DNA of 28,314 nt from a bacterium. Lineage in GTDB: Bacteria; Patescibacteriota; Minisyncoccia; UBA6257; 1-14-0-10-44-23. The DNA lies in the NCBI GenBank assembly GCA_030699515.1, contig JAUYME010000074.1:1-28314 (forward strand), given 5' to 3'. This document shows positions 8,443-16,180 of this stretch, piece after piece. Every line of letters starts with the position of its first letter. The first letter of the stretch is position 1. The position numbers and the translations under genes are program-made. The notes below the pieces were generated by a model. It had not been told where the DNA came from. It did no database searches and saw only the letters and a program-made list of their open reading frames with translations.

Positions 8443-9819
8443 TTAGTATTTTTTAATCAATTCAAGCAGCATGCGAACCGGTTCCCCTGTTGATCCTCTC
8501 TCAAGACAGTCTTCCTGGGCCGCCTCCATCCTTGGCGCGATGTCAATATGAACCCAGCTTGTGTCCTTATTATAATCCTTTGTGAACTCGGCCAAAAAAA
8601 TTGCGGCCGTAATTGTTCCGCCATACTTTGTTTTCCCAAGATTAGCTATATCGGCAAAGTCGCTTTCAATATCTTTTTCGTATTCTTCCCAGAGCGGAAG
8701 CGGCCAAACATAATCTCCGGTTTGTTCTCCCAAATCGCGCATTAGTTCTTCAAGCTTTTCATCTTTGGTCATAATGACACTGGCCTTTTGGCCAAGCACA
8801 ACTAAGGCTGAACCGGTTAAAGTAGCAATGTCTACGACGAGACGGGCGTTGTAGCGTTTTGCATACGTTAAAGCATCTGCAAGAATCAAGCGTCCTTCAG
8901 CATCGGTGTTTCTTATCTCCACTGTTTTTCCATTCATGGCCGTAATGATGTCGCCCGGACGATAGCTCATTCCTCCTACCGCATTTTCAACTGCGGGGGC
9001 AAGGGCAACAATATTTTTCTTTAGCTTAAGCTCTGCGGCCAGCGCCAAAGTGGAAAGGGCAATGGCGGCTCCGGTCATATCCATATTCATGCCCGTCATT
9101 GCATTTCCGGGCTTAATGTTGAGCCCGCCGGTGTCAAAGCAAACTCCCTTTCCAATTAGGACAATGGGCCTATCCCCTTTTTTGCCTCCGTTATATTCTG
9201 CAACTATGAAGCGCGATTTTTCCTGTGAGCCCCGGCCCACCGCAAGGAAAAGGTTCATTTTCAGTTTCTTGGCCTGCGCCTCTTCAACAACAGAAAGTTT
9301 AATGGGCTTTCCCTTAAACATATCGCGGGCGCTTTTAACAAGAATGTCCGGAGTCATGTCGGCGCCCGGCATATTCGCCAAATCACGCACCAGATTCATT
9401 GCAGCGGCTACCTTTTCGCCGGTATTTAGAGCCTGTTTTTCGGCACTGTTTAGTTTTCCCAGCAATGCGATTGCTTTGATAGCGTCTCGCTTTTTTGATT
9501 TAAAGTTTTGGAACTTGTAGTTTGCCAGCAATGCATTTTCGGAAAAAATTTTTAAGAGCTCTTCACTTTTAAGAATGCCTTTGCTGATTTTTTTAAGATG
9601 GGCGAAGGAATAAGTGACGTTTTCGATTTCTCTCCTTTTCGCCTCCATTACCGAACAGCGGATTAGTTGAATAAACTTTCTGCGATTTAGCGATTTTTGA
9701 CTGAATTTTATGTTGAGAATTTCTTTACTTTTGTCCGATTTTCTTTCTTCGTTTTTCTTGCTAAAAAAGTTGATTTCGGTGAAATTTGCTTTATTTATGC
9801 TTAAAAGTTGTATTTTCAT
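8443..9819 (-). CDS. pepA: Leucyl aminopeptidase (M17 family)
   Basis: 458-aa cytosolic two-metal aminopeptidase that removes N-terminal residues from peptides. The M17 metal and catalytic motifs are intact: IGKGVCFDTGG (K224, D229), MNMDMTGAA, and the signature NTDAEGRLILADAL (D306, E308, R310). The N-terminal regulatory/macro-like domain is shorter than in E. coli PepA (total about 500 aa) and lysine-rich. The ATG at 9819 is preceded by TACAAA and no Shine-Dalgarno. It is divergent from comF with a 49-nt shared promoter region. Amino-acid scavenging from peptides fits an organism with few biosynthetic pathways. Confidence 0.93.
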   Translation of the reverse strand: MKIQLLSINKANFTEINFFSKKNEERKSDKSKEILNIKFSQKSLNRRKFIQLIRCSVMEAKRREIENVTYSFAHLKKISKGILKSEELLKIFSENALLANYKFQNFKSKKRDAIKAIALLGKLNSAEKQALNTGEKVAAAMNLVRDLANMPGADMTPDILVKSARDMFKGKPIKLSVVEEAQAKKLKMNLFLAVGRGSQEKSRFIVAEYNGGKKGDRPIVLIGKGVCFDTGGLNIKPGNAMTGMNMDMTGAAIALSTLALAAELKLKKNIVALAPAVENAVGGMSYRPGDIITAMNGKTVEIRNTDAEGRLILADALTYAKRYNARLVVDIATLTGSALVVLGQKASVIMTKDEKLEELMRDLGEQTGDYVWPLPLWEEYEKDIESDFADIANLGKTKYGGTITAAIFLAEFTKDYNKDTSWVHIDIAPRMEAAQEDCLERGSTGEPVRMLLELIKKY

Positions 9820-9868
9820 TGGAATTTTGTAAGGATGGAACTAATAGTTTGATTAAAATATAGCATAC

Positions 9869-10585
9869 ATGAGCGCACTAACTAAACTTTTTGGCAGAGC
9901 CAGAAAGATATTATTCCCTCCCGCATGCCTTGCATGCGGCAGGAATCTTTTTGCCTTTGATGATAAGCACCCTTTCCTCTGCAGTCCATGCGAGGGAGAG
10001 ATTCAAATCCTTCCTACATTATTTGACGGTATTAGCAAGAAGCGCCTGCCAGATAACAGGCGTTTTGAATATCCAAAGGATTCTTACCTGCTTGGAGCGG
10101 CGGCAAGCTACAGTCAATCTATTGTTAAGGATTTGATTTGGAAAATGAAATATCGGCGCCAAAAGGCCACCGCACAAACACTGGCGATGGTTTTGGCTAA
10201 ATATTTAAGGAGTCTGGATTTGGATTTAAGCGATTTTTTCCTTGTACCTTTGCCAATTTACTACAAACGAAAAAGGGCGCGTGGTTTTAATCAGGCCGAG
10301 CTGATTACTCGTCACCTTTCACATATACTGCAAATGCCAATGATTATTGGAGCGCTAAAGCGCGTCAAAGGTGCGGAAAGCCAAACTCAGCGGAAAAATA
10401 TTTTTGATAGAAAGCGTTATTTAAGAAACGCATTTATGGTATCAGCGCCTGCGTATATTCGGGGAAAGAGAATTATTTTGCTAGATGACGTATTCACAAC
10501 CGGATCAACCATGAACGAAGCGGTTAAGACGATTCGGGAAGCCGGAGCTAGCGAGGTGATGGGGCTTGTAGTGGCCAAGGCGTAA
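9869..10585 (+). CDS. comF: ComF family phosphoribosyltransferase-like protein
   Basis: 238 aa. The N-terminal zinc-finger-like part has FPPACLACGRNLF ... FLCSPCEGEI (CxxC pairs), followed by a type I phosphoribosyltransferase fold with the PRPP loop IILLDDVFTTGSTMNEA near residues 205-221 and RKRARGFNQAELI, the hallmark of ComFC. In competent bacteria ComFC helps import single-stranded DNA; here the type IV pilus operon next door makes a DNA-uptake role plausible, though not shown. A TATAGC box ends 4 nt before the ATG and there is no Shine-Dalgarno, so the mRNA may be leaderless. Confidence 0.9.
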   Translation: MSALTKLFGRARKILFPPACLACGRNLFAFDDKHPFLCSPCEGEIQILPTLFDGISKKRLPDNRRFEYPKDSYLLGAAASYSQSIVKDLIWKMKYRRQKATAQTLAMVLAKYLRSLDLDLSDFFLVPLPIYYKRKRARGFNQAELITRHLSHILQMPMIIGALKRVKGAESQTQRKNIFDRKRYLRNAFMVSAPAYIRGKRIILLDDVFTTGSTMNEAVKTIREAGASEVMGLVVAKA

Positions 10586-10592
10586 ATGTTGC

Positions 10593-10883
10593 CTACTTTC
10601 GGCTTTCCAGTTTTTCCACCCTGAGCTCCAGGCGCTTAACTTGTTCTCGAAGAAACAATAGTTCCTGGTCTTGCTTCTCAAGGTGGGTAATAAATTTGTC
10701 CAGCCTTGTCATAAATTTATCAAAGGACTCTTTCATCACAGAGACATCCGCCTCAACCCCATCTAGACGGTGTTCAACCTTATCTAGACGCTCATCAACT
10801 TTATCAAAACGTTTATCAACTGCAGTAAAACCCTTTTGGGTAATGACTGCCAAAGCATCAATTGTCATCTTTTTCTTTGCCAT
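10593..10883 (-). CDS. Small coiled-coil protein, unknown function
   Basis: 96 aa, almost wholly heptad-like. After a short head (MAKKKMTIDALAVITQKGF) come repeated units of the type RFDKVDERLDKVEHRLDGVE and then a leucine-zipper-like end (LREQVKRLELRVEKLE). No catalytic motif, signal or membrane segment. Proteins of this pattern are frequent in Patescibacteria, and some resemble phage tail-fibre stalks or structural-maintenance-like coils; no function is claimed. Its stop faces the comF stop 8 nt away. A TAAGAT box 6 nt before the ATG suggests a leaderless transcript. Confidence 0.75.
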   Translation of the reverse strand: MAKKKMTIDALAVITQKGFTAVDKRFDKVDERLDKVEHRLDGVEADVSVMKESFDKFMTRLDKFITHLEKQDQELLFLREQVKRLELRVEKLESRK

Positions 10884-10889
10884 AGTCTT

Positions 10890-10895
10890 ATCTTA
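10890..10895 (-). promoter_or_regulatory. Candidate -10 box of the coiled-coil gene (leaderless)
   Basis: TAAGAT on the minus strand, 6 nt before the ATG at 10883. The same hexamer at the same distance precedes the LOG-family gene (26182-26187). No good -35 element was recognised. Confidence 0.5.
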
Positions 10896-10929
10896 TCACA
10901 AAATGTGGTCGGTGCCCCTAAAAGAAAAA

Positions 10930-10948
10930 TCGGAAGTCCGACTTCCGA
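10930..10948. repeat. Palindrome TCGGAAGTCCGACTTCCGA
   Basis: Perfect inverted repeat, 8-bp arms around CCG. A near copy lies at 13071-13087 on the other side of the glycine-rich gene, and a degenerate one (GGAAGTCGGATCTCC) at 1101-1115. Confidence 0.75.
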
Positions 10949-10958
10949 CACTTCCAAT

Positions 10959-10985
10959 AAAAGACCCGCCTAGGGCGGGTCTTTT
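10959..10985. terminator. Rho-independent terminator of the glycine-rich gene
   Basis: A 12-bp perfect stem (AAAAGACCCGCC, 10959-10970; partner 10974-10985) with a 3-nt loop, giving an A-run on one side and a T-run on the other, so it can work in both directions. It lies 19 nt after the stop codon of the minus-strand gene at 11005 and fits that gene best. Confidence 0.85.
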
Positions 10986-11004
10986 GAGTTCTTGTTTTTC
11001 TCTC

Positions 11005-12993
11005 CTATCTAAACTCTCCGTCAAAGAATACTTCAGCCTGAGTCTGTCCGGAGGAAGCCTCTGCTTTCAGCTCAATCTTCTTGACTGGCTTATCTTTTGT
11101 CTTTCCGTATCCGCACTGAGGTCCCGGATCAGCTACTTGCGAGCCGTCAGTGGCTGTGACCACCCCTACCGCAGCATGCCAGTGAGCTTGTCCTCCATCA
11201 CAGCCGGATTCGGATTCGATAATGAGCTGGCTGACCGGAAGGAATTTTCCGTTGTATTCGATAACATCCAGAGTTTCCGTGCTTGTTTCTGGTTTGCGAA
11301 TATCAACACCGCCTCCTTCTTCCTTTTCAGCAGCGCAAAGATTTTCTCCATCAGCTCCTTTTTCTCCATCCGGGTCTCCGCTGCCTCCTGCTCCGCCGGC
11401 TCCTTCCTCACATCCATCTCCACCTTTGCCTCCGTTTCCGCCAGTTTGATCTTTAATCGTTCCGTCAGTTCCGTTGGAGCTTTGTCCCGTGCCGGCAATG
11501 CCAGCCTTAGCCGAAGCGCTACCGCCTGCTCCGCCGGCTCCGCCCTGATTCTCAGGGCCACAGCTTCCGCCGACTCCACCTTCACCACCGCGCAGTTCGG
11601 CATTCCCGCCATCACCACCCTGGGACGTTACCGGTACCGGAGCGGTCGCTGAGGCGTCTCCTCCTTTGCCACCTGTTGCAGTTCCACTACCTCCCTGGCC
11701 TCCGGTGCAGCCACACTTGTCTCCTGCTCCGCCTTTTCCGGGCGTGGCGCTGGCTTCACCGCCTCCTCCGCCAAGGACAGTATCAATTTCAACGTTAGAA
11801 ATTCCTGATACCGCTCCAAGGGCAGTTAAGGATTTCTTGTTCACTCCGCCATTGCCTCCGGTGGCGGTGGCGTCGCCTCCTTTTTCACCGGGGCAGCTTG
11901 CAGCTCCATCCTTACCGTATGCAATTGCTTCTCCTCCGGCTCCACCCATACCGGGGAAGAGCTTGAAGGAATTGATTTCAATCTTTCCTACTGCCGTTAT
12001 CTTGAAGTTGCTGGCCTGACCGCCATCACCGCCTGTAGCAACACCGTTTTCACAGTCTTTGCTTGTTTCGGCCATTCCTCCGCTACCTCCGTCACCTAGC
12101 TCCAGCGTGAAACTATTCAGCGTCACATTTGCCGCCTTTACTCTCATACGAAAACCGTCTTCTCCTTTCTTCCCGGTAGCGCTACAGCTTCCGCTATCAT
12201 CCTCCCCGGCTCGGCCGTCCGGGCCGATAAGATAGAAGTCTTCCAGATTGACGTTGCCGTCATCTCCAAAATTAAAGTTCAAAATAACTTTCTTTACCCC
12301 TTTGGGCGGCTCGGGAATATTCAAGCCCCCGGGCGGAGTTCCGCCGTCGCCTACATACCAGTTTCCACGAAGGATAACATTGCGAACTACATTAGCATCC
12401 TTGTCTCTTGGCTCTCCCTGTGCCTGAGCGGTTTGAACGAACTTTAGGGGTGTGGCGCTTTTTACGGTTTGATCTTTGCTTTCATTCTCGGTTTCGGTCA
12501 CATTTACCACCCCCTCTTCGCTTAAAGGTCCAAGGCGCGGACCGTCTCCGCTGTCAGTTCCCGTTTCTTCAAAGAGCTCATCTTTGGCCTCTTCGGTCAG
12601 AATGAGAGCCTCTTCTGAGCTAACAATCTCTATGTCACTGTTAGAAGCGACTACTGAATCTTTCGAAAATTCCAGCTCTCCGCTCACCACAAGCTGAATA
12701 CCGGAGGGATCTCCTTCTTCTCCCTCACGCACACACTGAAGGGTGCCGTTTATCATGGCGTCTCCATTCACCGTTATACGCAAAGGGCCGTCTATACACT
12801 CAATTTCATCATTGAGAGTGAAATTGCCGTTAACGGTCAGCTGAACGCCATCTTTGAGCCTCAGAGGACTAGAGACGGTATAATCACCTTCGATCACGGT
12901 GTCGGCGGAGATAATCTCCGCTCGGTTGATAATGAGAACCCAGGCTAGGACAATGACAACAATCCCCAGCAGGAGTAGAAATCCTTTTTTCAT
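11005..12993 (-). CDS. Exported glycine-rich repeat protein, unknown function
   Basis: 662 aa. Residues 5-22 form a membrane segment or signal anchor. Residues about 30-115 are beta-rich, with recurring VNGNFTLN / VNGDAMINGTL units like a short beta-helix. An acidic linker follows, then from about 270 to 550 a very glycine-rich region built of GGxGG blocks (GGAGGSGG, GGDGGNAE, GGQGGSGTATGGKGG) with scattered cysteines (CGCTGG, SCGPEN). The C-terminal domain (about 560-662) has a conserved-looking patch with GCDGGQAHWHAAVGVV and QCGYGK. No sorting motif was seen. It resembles in composition PE_PGRS or polyglycine-helix proteins, but not by homology that can be shown here. Probably a cell-surface protein. 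GC content is higher than in the neighbours because of the glycine codons. Confidence 0.85.
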   Translation of the reverse strand: MKKGFLLLLGIVVIVLAWVLIINRAEIISADTVIEGDYTVSSPLRLKDGVQLTVNGNFTLNDEIECIDGPLRITVNGDAMINGTLQCVREGEEGDPSGIQLVVSGELEFSKDSVVASNSDIEIVSSEEALILTEEAKDELFEETGTDSGDGPRLGPLSEEGVVNVTETENESKDQTVKSATPLKFVQTAQAQGEPRDKDANVVRNVILRGNWYVGDGGTPPGGLNIPEPPKGVKKVILNFNFGDDGNVNLEDFYLIGPDGRAGEDDSGSCSATGKKGEDGFRMRVKAANVTLNSFTLELGDGGSGGMAETSKDCENGVATGGDGGQASNFKITAVGKIEINSFKLFPGMGGAGGEAIAYGKDGAASCPGEKGGDATATGGNGGVNKKSLTALGAVSGISNVEIDTVLGGGGGEASATPGKGGAGDKCGCTGGQGGSGTATGGKGGDASATAPVPVTSQGGDGGNAELRGGEGGVGGSCGPENQGGAGGAGGSASAKAGIAGTGQSSNGTDGTIKDQTGGNGGKGGDGCEEGAGGAGGSGDPDGEKGADGENLCAAEKEEGGGVDIRKPETSTETLDVIEYNGKFLPVSQLIIESESGCDGGQAHWHAAVGVVTATDGSQVADPGPQCGYGKTKDKPVKKIELKAEASSGQTQAEVFFDGEFR

Positions 12994-13070
12994 AATCTAT
13001 ATTGGGTTAGAGATAATGGGTAATTATTGGCATCATAATGCCCTATATAAGGAAAGGTCAAGCCCTCGGT

Positions 13071-13087
13071 GGAAGTCGGACTTCCGA
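13071..13087. repeat. Palindromic repeat GGAAGTCGGACTTCCGA
   Basis: Near copy of the palindrome at 10930-10948, located between the ATPase stop (13101) and the glycine-rich gene start (12993). As a hairpin it could weakly end the ATPase transcript; no T-run follows. Confidence 0.7.
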
Positions 13088-13100
13088 TTATTCCTTTCGA

Positions 13101-15749
13101 TTATTCCGCTTCGTTTTTGTAAATTAATTTACTAAGTTCTATGAGGAGAATGTTGAGAATTCCAAAAAGCAGTACTACCATTACCCAAAACGGCGATATG
13201 GCAACTGTTCCGAAAAGATTTTGGAAGAAGGGCGCGTAGATAGATATTGCAACTAAGCCAAAACCAATTAGGAGGCTCATGTTAAGCGCTTGATTTGAAA
13301 ATGGATTGTAGCTGAAGATACTGCGCCTTAGACTGCGCAGACCAAGAACTAAAATTAAACTGTAGCTTCCAAATGCGGCAAAGGTAACTGTTTGGGCCAA
13401 TGCGGTGGGAATGTTGATATTAAGGAGAATCAGATAGAGAGCCAAAAGCAAAACGCTACTGATTGTTCCGTTGACGAAAAGAAGGAATTTCATTTTTTTG
13501 GTGAAAAGTCCGCTTTGAATTTTTGTTGGGTGTCTTTCGATGGCATCTATTTTGTTTTCAAAAGCCAGTGATATGCCAGGGAAAGAATCTGCAAAAAAGT
13601 TTACCCAAAGTATTTGCAAAGCGTTGAACGGAAGGGCAAGCCCGCCAACGATGGAGGCGCCAATTAAAATCACTTCGTCTAAAATTGTAGAGGTTAGGTA
13701 AACTAGGGCCTTTCTGATGTTTTGAACAATTCTGTGGCCTTCTTTAATGGCTTCTACAATCGTTTCGTAATTGTCGTCCAGTAAAACCAAGTCGCTGGCT
13801 TGCTTAGCCACGTCGGTGCCGCTTCCCATGGCAATTCCAATGTCGGCTTGCTTAATTGCCGGTGCATCGTTCACTCCGTCTCCGTTCATGGCGACAATTT
13901 CGCCGTTTGCTTGAAGCGCTTTGGCTAAACGCATTTTCCCTTCAGGGCTTACCCGGGAAACAATTTTAATTTTCTTGACCGCTTCTTGAAGTGATTTATC
14001 GGAAAGACTGTCTAAATGATGCCCTTCCAACAGCTCTTCGTTAGAACTAATGCTCATACCAATTTCTTTTGCTACCGCTACTGCGGTTCCGGTATGGTCG
14101 CCGGTAACAATGATTGTTCGAACTCCCGCCTGCGCTACTTCTTGCATAGCTACGCTAACTCCCGGTTTTACCGGATCTTTAAAGGCTAAAACACCCATCA
14201 GCTTAATTCCTTTAAGACTTTCAGGGAGTATTTTGTAGACATTTTTTGAATGACTCTGGTCTTTATAACCAAGTGCCACAACTCTGGCGCCATCATATGC
14301 AAGGCGCTCTACTGTTTTTAAAAATTCCTGCTTTTCCTTATCACTGTGAGAGCTTGCCTGAATTAAAACCTCCGGTGCGCCTAAAACCGTTAAAAGTTTT
14401 AGATTTTTGTTTTTGAAATAGCCGGTGAGGCTGGGCAGACTTGTGCTGTAAAGACTTGCGGAAAATTTTGCTTTGGAGTTGAAGGGCAGGAAGTCGTGCT
14501 GCGTTTTTTCTTTTAAAATATCGGGAAGAAATACCCTGTGTTTGATTGCGGATTCTTTTACTAAAGCTTTTTCCAGCGATTTTCCGTTCAGCTTCCAGTT
14601 GCTGGCATCATCTGTCGGGTTTTCGATATTCACATCGCAGTTCAGCAGAGCCATTTCCAATATGGATTGGACAAAATCTTTTTTGCTTTCTCCTTCGTGA
14701 AAGGGCAAGATCCGGTCTAGCGTCATTTTGGCCTGAGTCAAAGTTCCGGTTTTATCGGTGAGAATTACGCTGGTAGAGCCAAGAGTTTCTGCGGCGTTAA
14801 GCTTTCTGACAATTCCATTCTTTTTTGCCAGTCTTTGCACGCCGGTAGCTAAGATAATGGTCATTACAATTGGAAGACCTTCGGGTACGGCAGCAACTAA
14901 AACTGCTACTGAAATTAAGAAAGATTCCAAAAATGGGGTGCCGGAAGAGTTGGCAATGAAGAAGATTAGGATGGCAAGCCCGATTACAAAAGCGCTGGCT
15001 TTAATTGAGAGACTATAAAGCGCTTTCTGCAGTGGTGTTTTTTCGTCTTCAGCTTTAGAGACAAGATGGGCAATTTTTCCAAGTTCTGTATTTTCTCCAA
15101 TGCTGGTGACAGCCGCGCTGGCGTAGCCTTGAGTAATGACGGTTCCGGCAAATACGCAACCTGTTCTATCACCCAGATCGGTATCCTCCGGTACAGCTTC
15201 TATTGTTTTCTTCTGCGCCAGCGATTCACCGGTGAGAATAGCTTCATCGGCATAAAGATCGTTTAGAGAAAGAAGGCGGGCATCAGCGGAAACTTTACTC
15301 CCGCTTTTTAAAAGAATTATGTCTCCGGGCAGCAGATCTTTAGTGGAGATTTTAAATTCTCTACCGTTTCGTCTGACAAGAGCCTTCTCGTCAATATAGC
15401 TTTTCAGCTTTTCTAATGCGTCTTCTGCTTTGTTTTCCTGATAAAATCCAAGACCGGCATTGATGAATGCCGCAATTAAAATGAAGCTTGCATCTTTATA
15501 GTCTTGGAGAGCCAAGGTAACGGCTGCGGCAATAAGCAGAATGTAGATTATCGGGCTTTGAAATTGGCGAAGAAAAATGCGCGTTCTGCTTAGGCGCTTG
15601 CCCTTTTCAATTTCGTTTTTGCCAAATTGCTTGGCTCTGGCTTTGATTTCCTGATCTGTTAGACCGTTGGCGTCGCTTTTTAGCTTTGCTAAAACATCCT
15701 TTGCCGAAAGCGACCAGAATTTTAAATCGTTTAGTTCTGCTTTTTCCAT
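13101..15749 (-). CDS. P-type cation-transporting ATPase (P2A, SERCA/PMR1-like)
   Basis: 882-aa complete P-type pump. In order: N-terminal cation-ATPase domain (LSAKDVLAKLKSDANGLTDQE), actuator loop TGES, membrane helix M4 with VPEGLP, phosphorylation motif DKTGTLT (D332), nucleotide-binding domain, the hinge GDGVNDAPAIKQADIGIAMG, and a C-terminal four-helix domain. PEGLP in M4 with LQILWVNFFADSFPG in M6 points to P2A, the calcium/manganese pump class, rather than a heavy-metal P1B pump (no CPC) or a proton pump; the actual ion cannot be read with certainty. Two very small genes precede it at 30 nt and 126 nt and are probably co-transcribed. Confidence 0.92.
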   Translation of the reverse strand: MEKAELNDLKFWSLSAKDVLAKLKSDANGLTDQEIKARAKQFGKNEIEKGKRLSRTRIFLRQFQSPIIYILLIAAAVTLALQDYKDASFILIAAFINAGLGFYQENKAEDALEKLKSYIDEKALVRRNGREFKISTKDLLPGDIILLKSGSKVSADARLLSLNDLYADEAILTGESLAQKKTIEAVPEDTDLGDRTGCVFAGTVITQGYASAAVTSIGENTELGKIAHLVSKAEDEKTPLQKALYSLSIKASAFVIGLAILIFFIANSSGTPFLESFLISVAVLVAAVPEGLPIVMTIILATGVQRLAKKNGIVRKLNAAETLGSTSVILTDKTGTLTQAKMTLDRILPFHEGESKKDFVQSILEMALLNCDVNIENPTDDASNWKLNGKSLEKALVKESAIKHRVFLPDILKEKTQHDFLPFNSKAKFSASLYSTSLPSLTGYFKNKNLKLLTVLGAPEVLIQASSHSDKEKQEFLKTVERLAYDGARVVALGYKDQSHSKNVYKILPESLKGIKLMGVLAFKDPVKPGVSVAMQEVAQAGVRTIIVTGDHTGTAVAVAKEIGMSISSNEELLEGHHLDSLSDKSLQEAVKKIKIVSRVSPEGKMRLAKALQANGEIVAMNGDGVNDAPAIKQADIGIAMGSGTDVAKQASDLVLLDDNYETIVEAIKEGHRIVQNIRKALVYLTSTILDEVILIGASIVGGLALPFNALQILWVNFFADSFPGISLAFENKIDAIERHPTKIQSGLFTKKMKFLLFVNGTISSVLLLALYLILLNINIPTALAQTVTFAAFGSYSLILVLGLRSLRRSIFSYNPFSNQALNMSLLIGFGLVAISIYAPFFQNLFGTVAISPFWVMVVLLFGILNILLIELSKLIYKNEAE

Positions 15750-15779
15750 TCTCTAAAGTTTAACACTTAGTGTCGGACC

Positions 15780-15869
15780 TTAGATCATTACCGCAAAAAC
15801 GCTGTCTAGCATGTATAATCCCATTACTACTGCTGCGCCAAACAAAACTACGCCCAATAAATACAACAT
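15780..15869 (-). CDS. 29-aa membrane micropeptide upstream of the P-type ATPase
   Basis: ATG at 15869, TAA at 15780. The 29 residues form one hydrophobic helix (from LYLLGVVLFGAAVVMGLYML to the end) with a single Asp (D22) after the core. It begins 6 nt after the stop of the 59-aa gene and ends 30 nt before the ATPase ATG, all on one strand. Known single-helix partners of P-type ATPases include bacterial KdpF (29 aa) and animal sarcolipin and phospholamban, so length, topology and position fit a pump-associated micropeptide. That role is inference; no sequence similarity to those peptides is claimed, and a reading frame this short could occur by chance. Confidence 0.6.
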   Translation of the reverse strand: MLYLLGVVLFGAAVVMGLYMLDSVFAVMI

Positions 15870-15875
15870 AAGTTT

Positions 15876-16055
15876 TTATTTTTCTAAGTCTTCTTTGCGA
15901 ACTAGATTCTGCTTTTCAATTTCTTCACGAACAATGCGCCGAATTGTTTCTTCCATTTGCGCTTGCTGGTTTTTGGCCTGCTCCATGAGATCCTTTAAAT
16001 CATCCGGATCCATATTGGCCATCATTTCTTTTGCAGCTTTTAAATTTTTGAACAT
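15876..16055 (-). CDS. 59-aa helical protein, unknown function
   Basis: ATG at 16055, TAA at 15876. Highly charged, almost certainly helical: MDPDDLKDLMEQAKNQQAQ followed by EETIRRIVREEIEKQNLVRKEDLEK. The C-terminal pattern recalls the end of phasin-like coiled coils, but no family is assigned. No signal or membrane segment. A TAAAAC box 6 nt before the ATG could give a leaderless transcript. Likely first gene of a three-gene unit with the micropeptide and the ATPase. Confidence 0.72.
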   Translation of the reverse strand: MFKNLKAAKEMMANMDPDDLKDLMEQAKNQQAQMEETIRRIVREEIEKQNLVRKEDLEK

Positions 16056-16166
16056 TTCAATGTTTTATGATTTATTGAGAAAATATTTTAACATATCGAA
16101 AGCCATTCTTTACAGTGCTTGTATTTCCTACGCGCAAACAGTAGGGTGAAGATGGTCTTTAAATAG

Positions 16167-16173
16167 AAAGGAG
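16167..16173 (+). promoter_or_regulatory. Strong Shine-Dalgarno of the CDF-like gene
   Basis: AAAGGAG, 7 nt before the GTG start at 16181. It decides the start codon and is unlike the native genes of the window, which lack such a site. Confidence 0.8.
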
Positions 16174-16180
16174 AATAGAC

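Noticed and set aside
10696..12019. Long plus-strand open frames (318 aa, 117 aa and others) opposite the glycine-rich gene
   Set aside because: They are proline/serine/alanine-rich mirrors of glycine codons on the other strand; the minus frame has a signal anchor, a clean start and a terminator.
13101..15749. Heavy-metal (P1B) or proton (P3A) pump
   Set aside because: No CPx motif and no N-terminal metal domain; PEGLP and the M6 pattern fit P2A.
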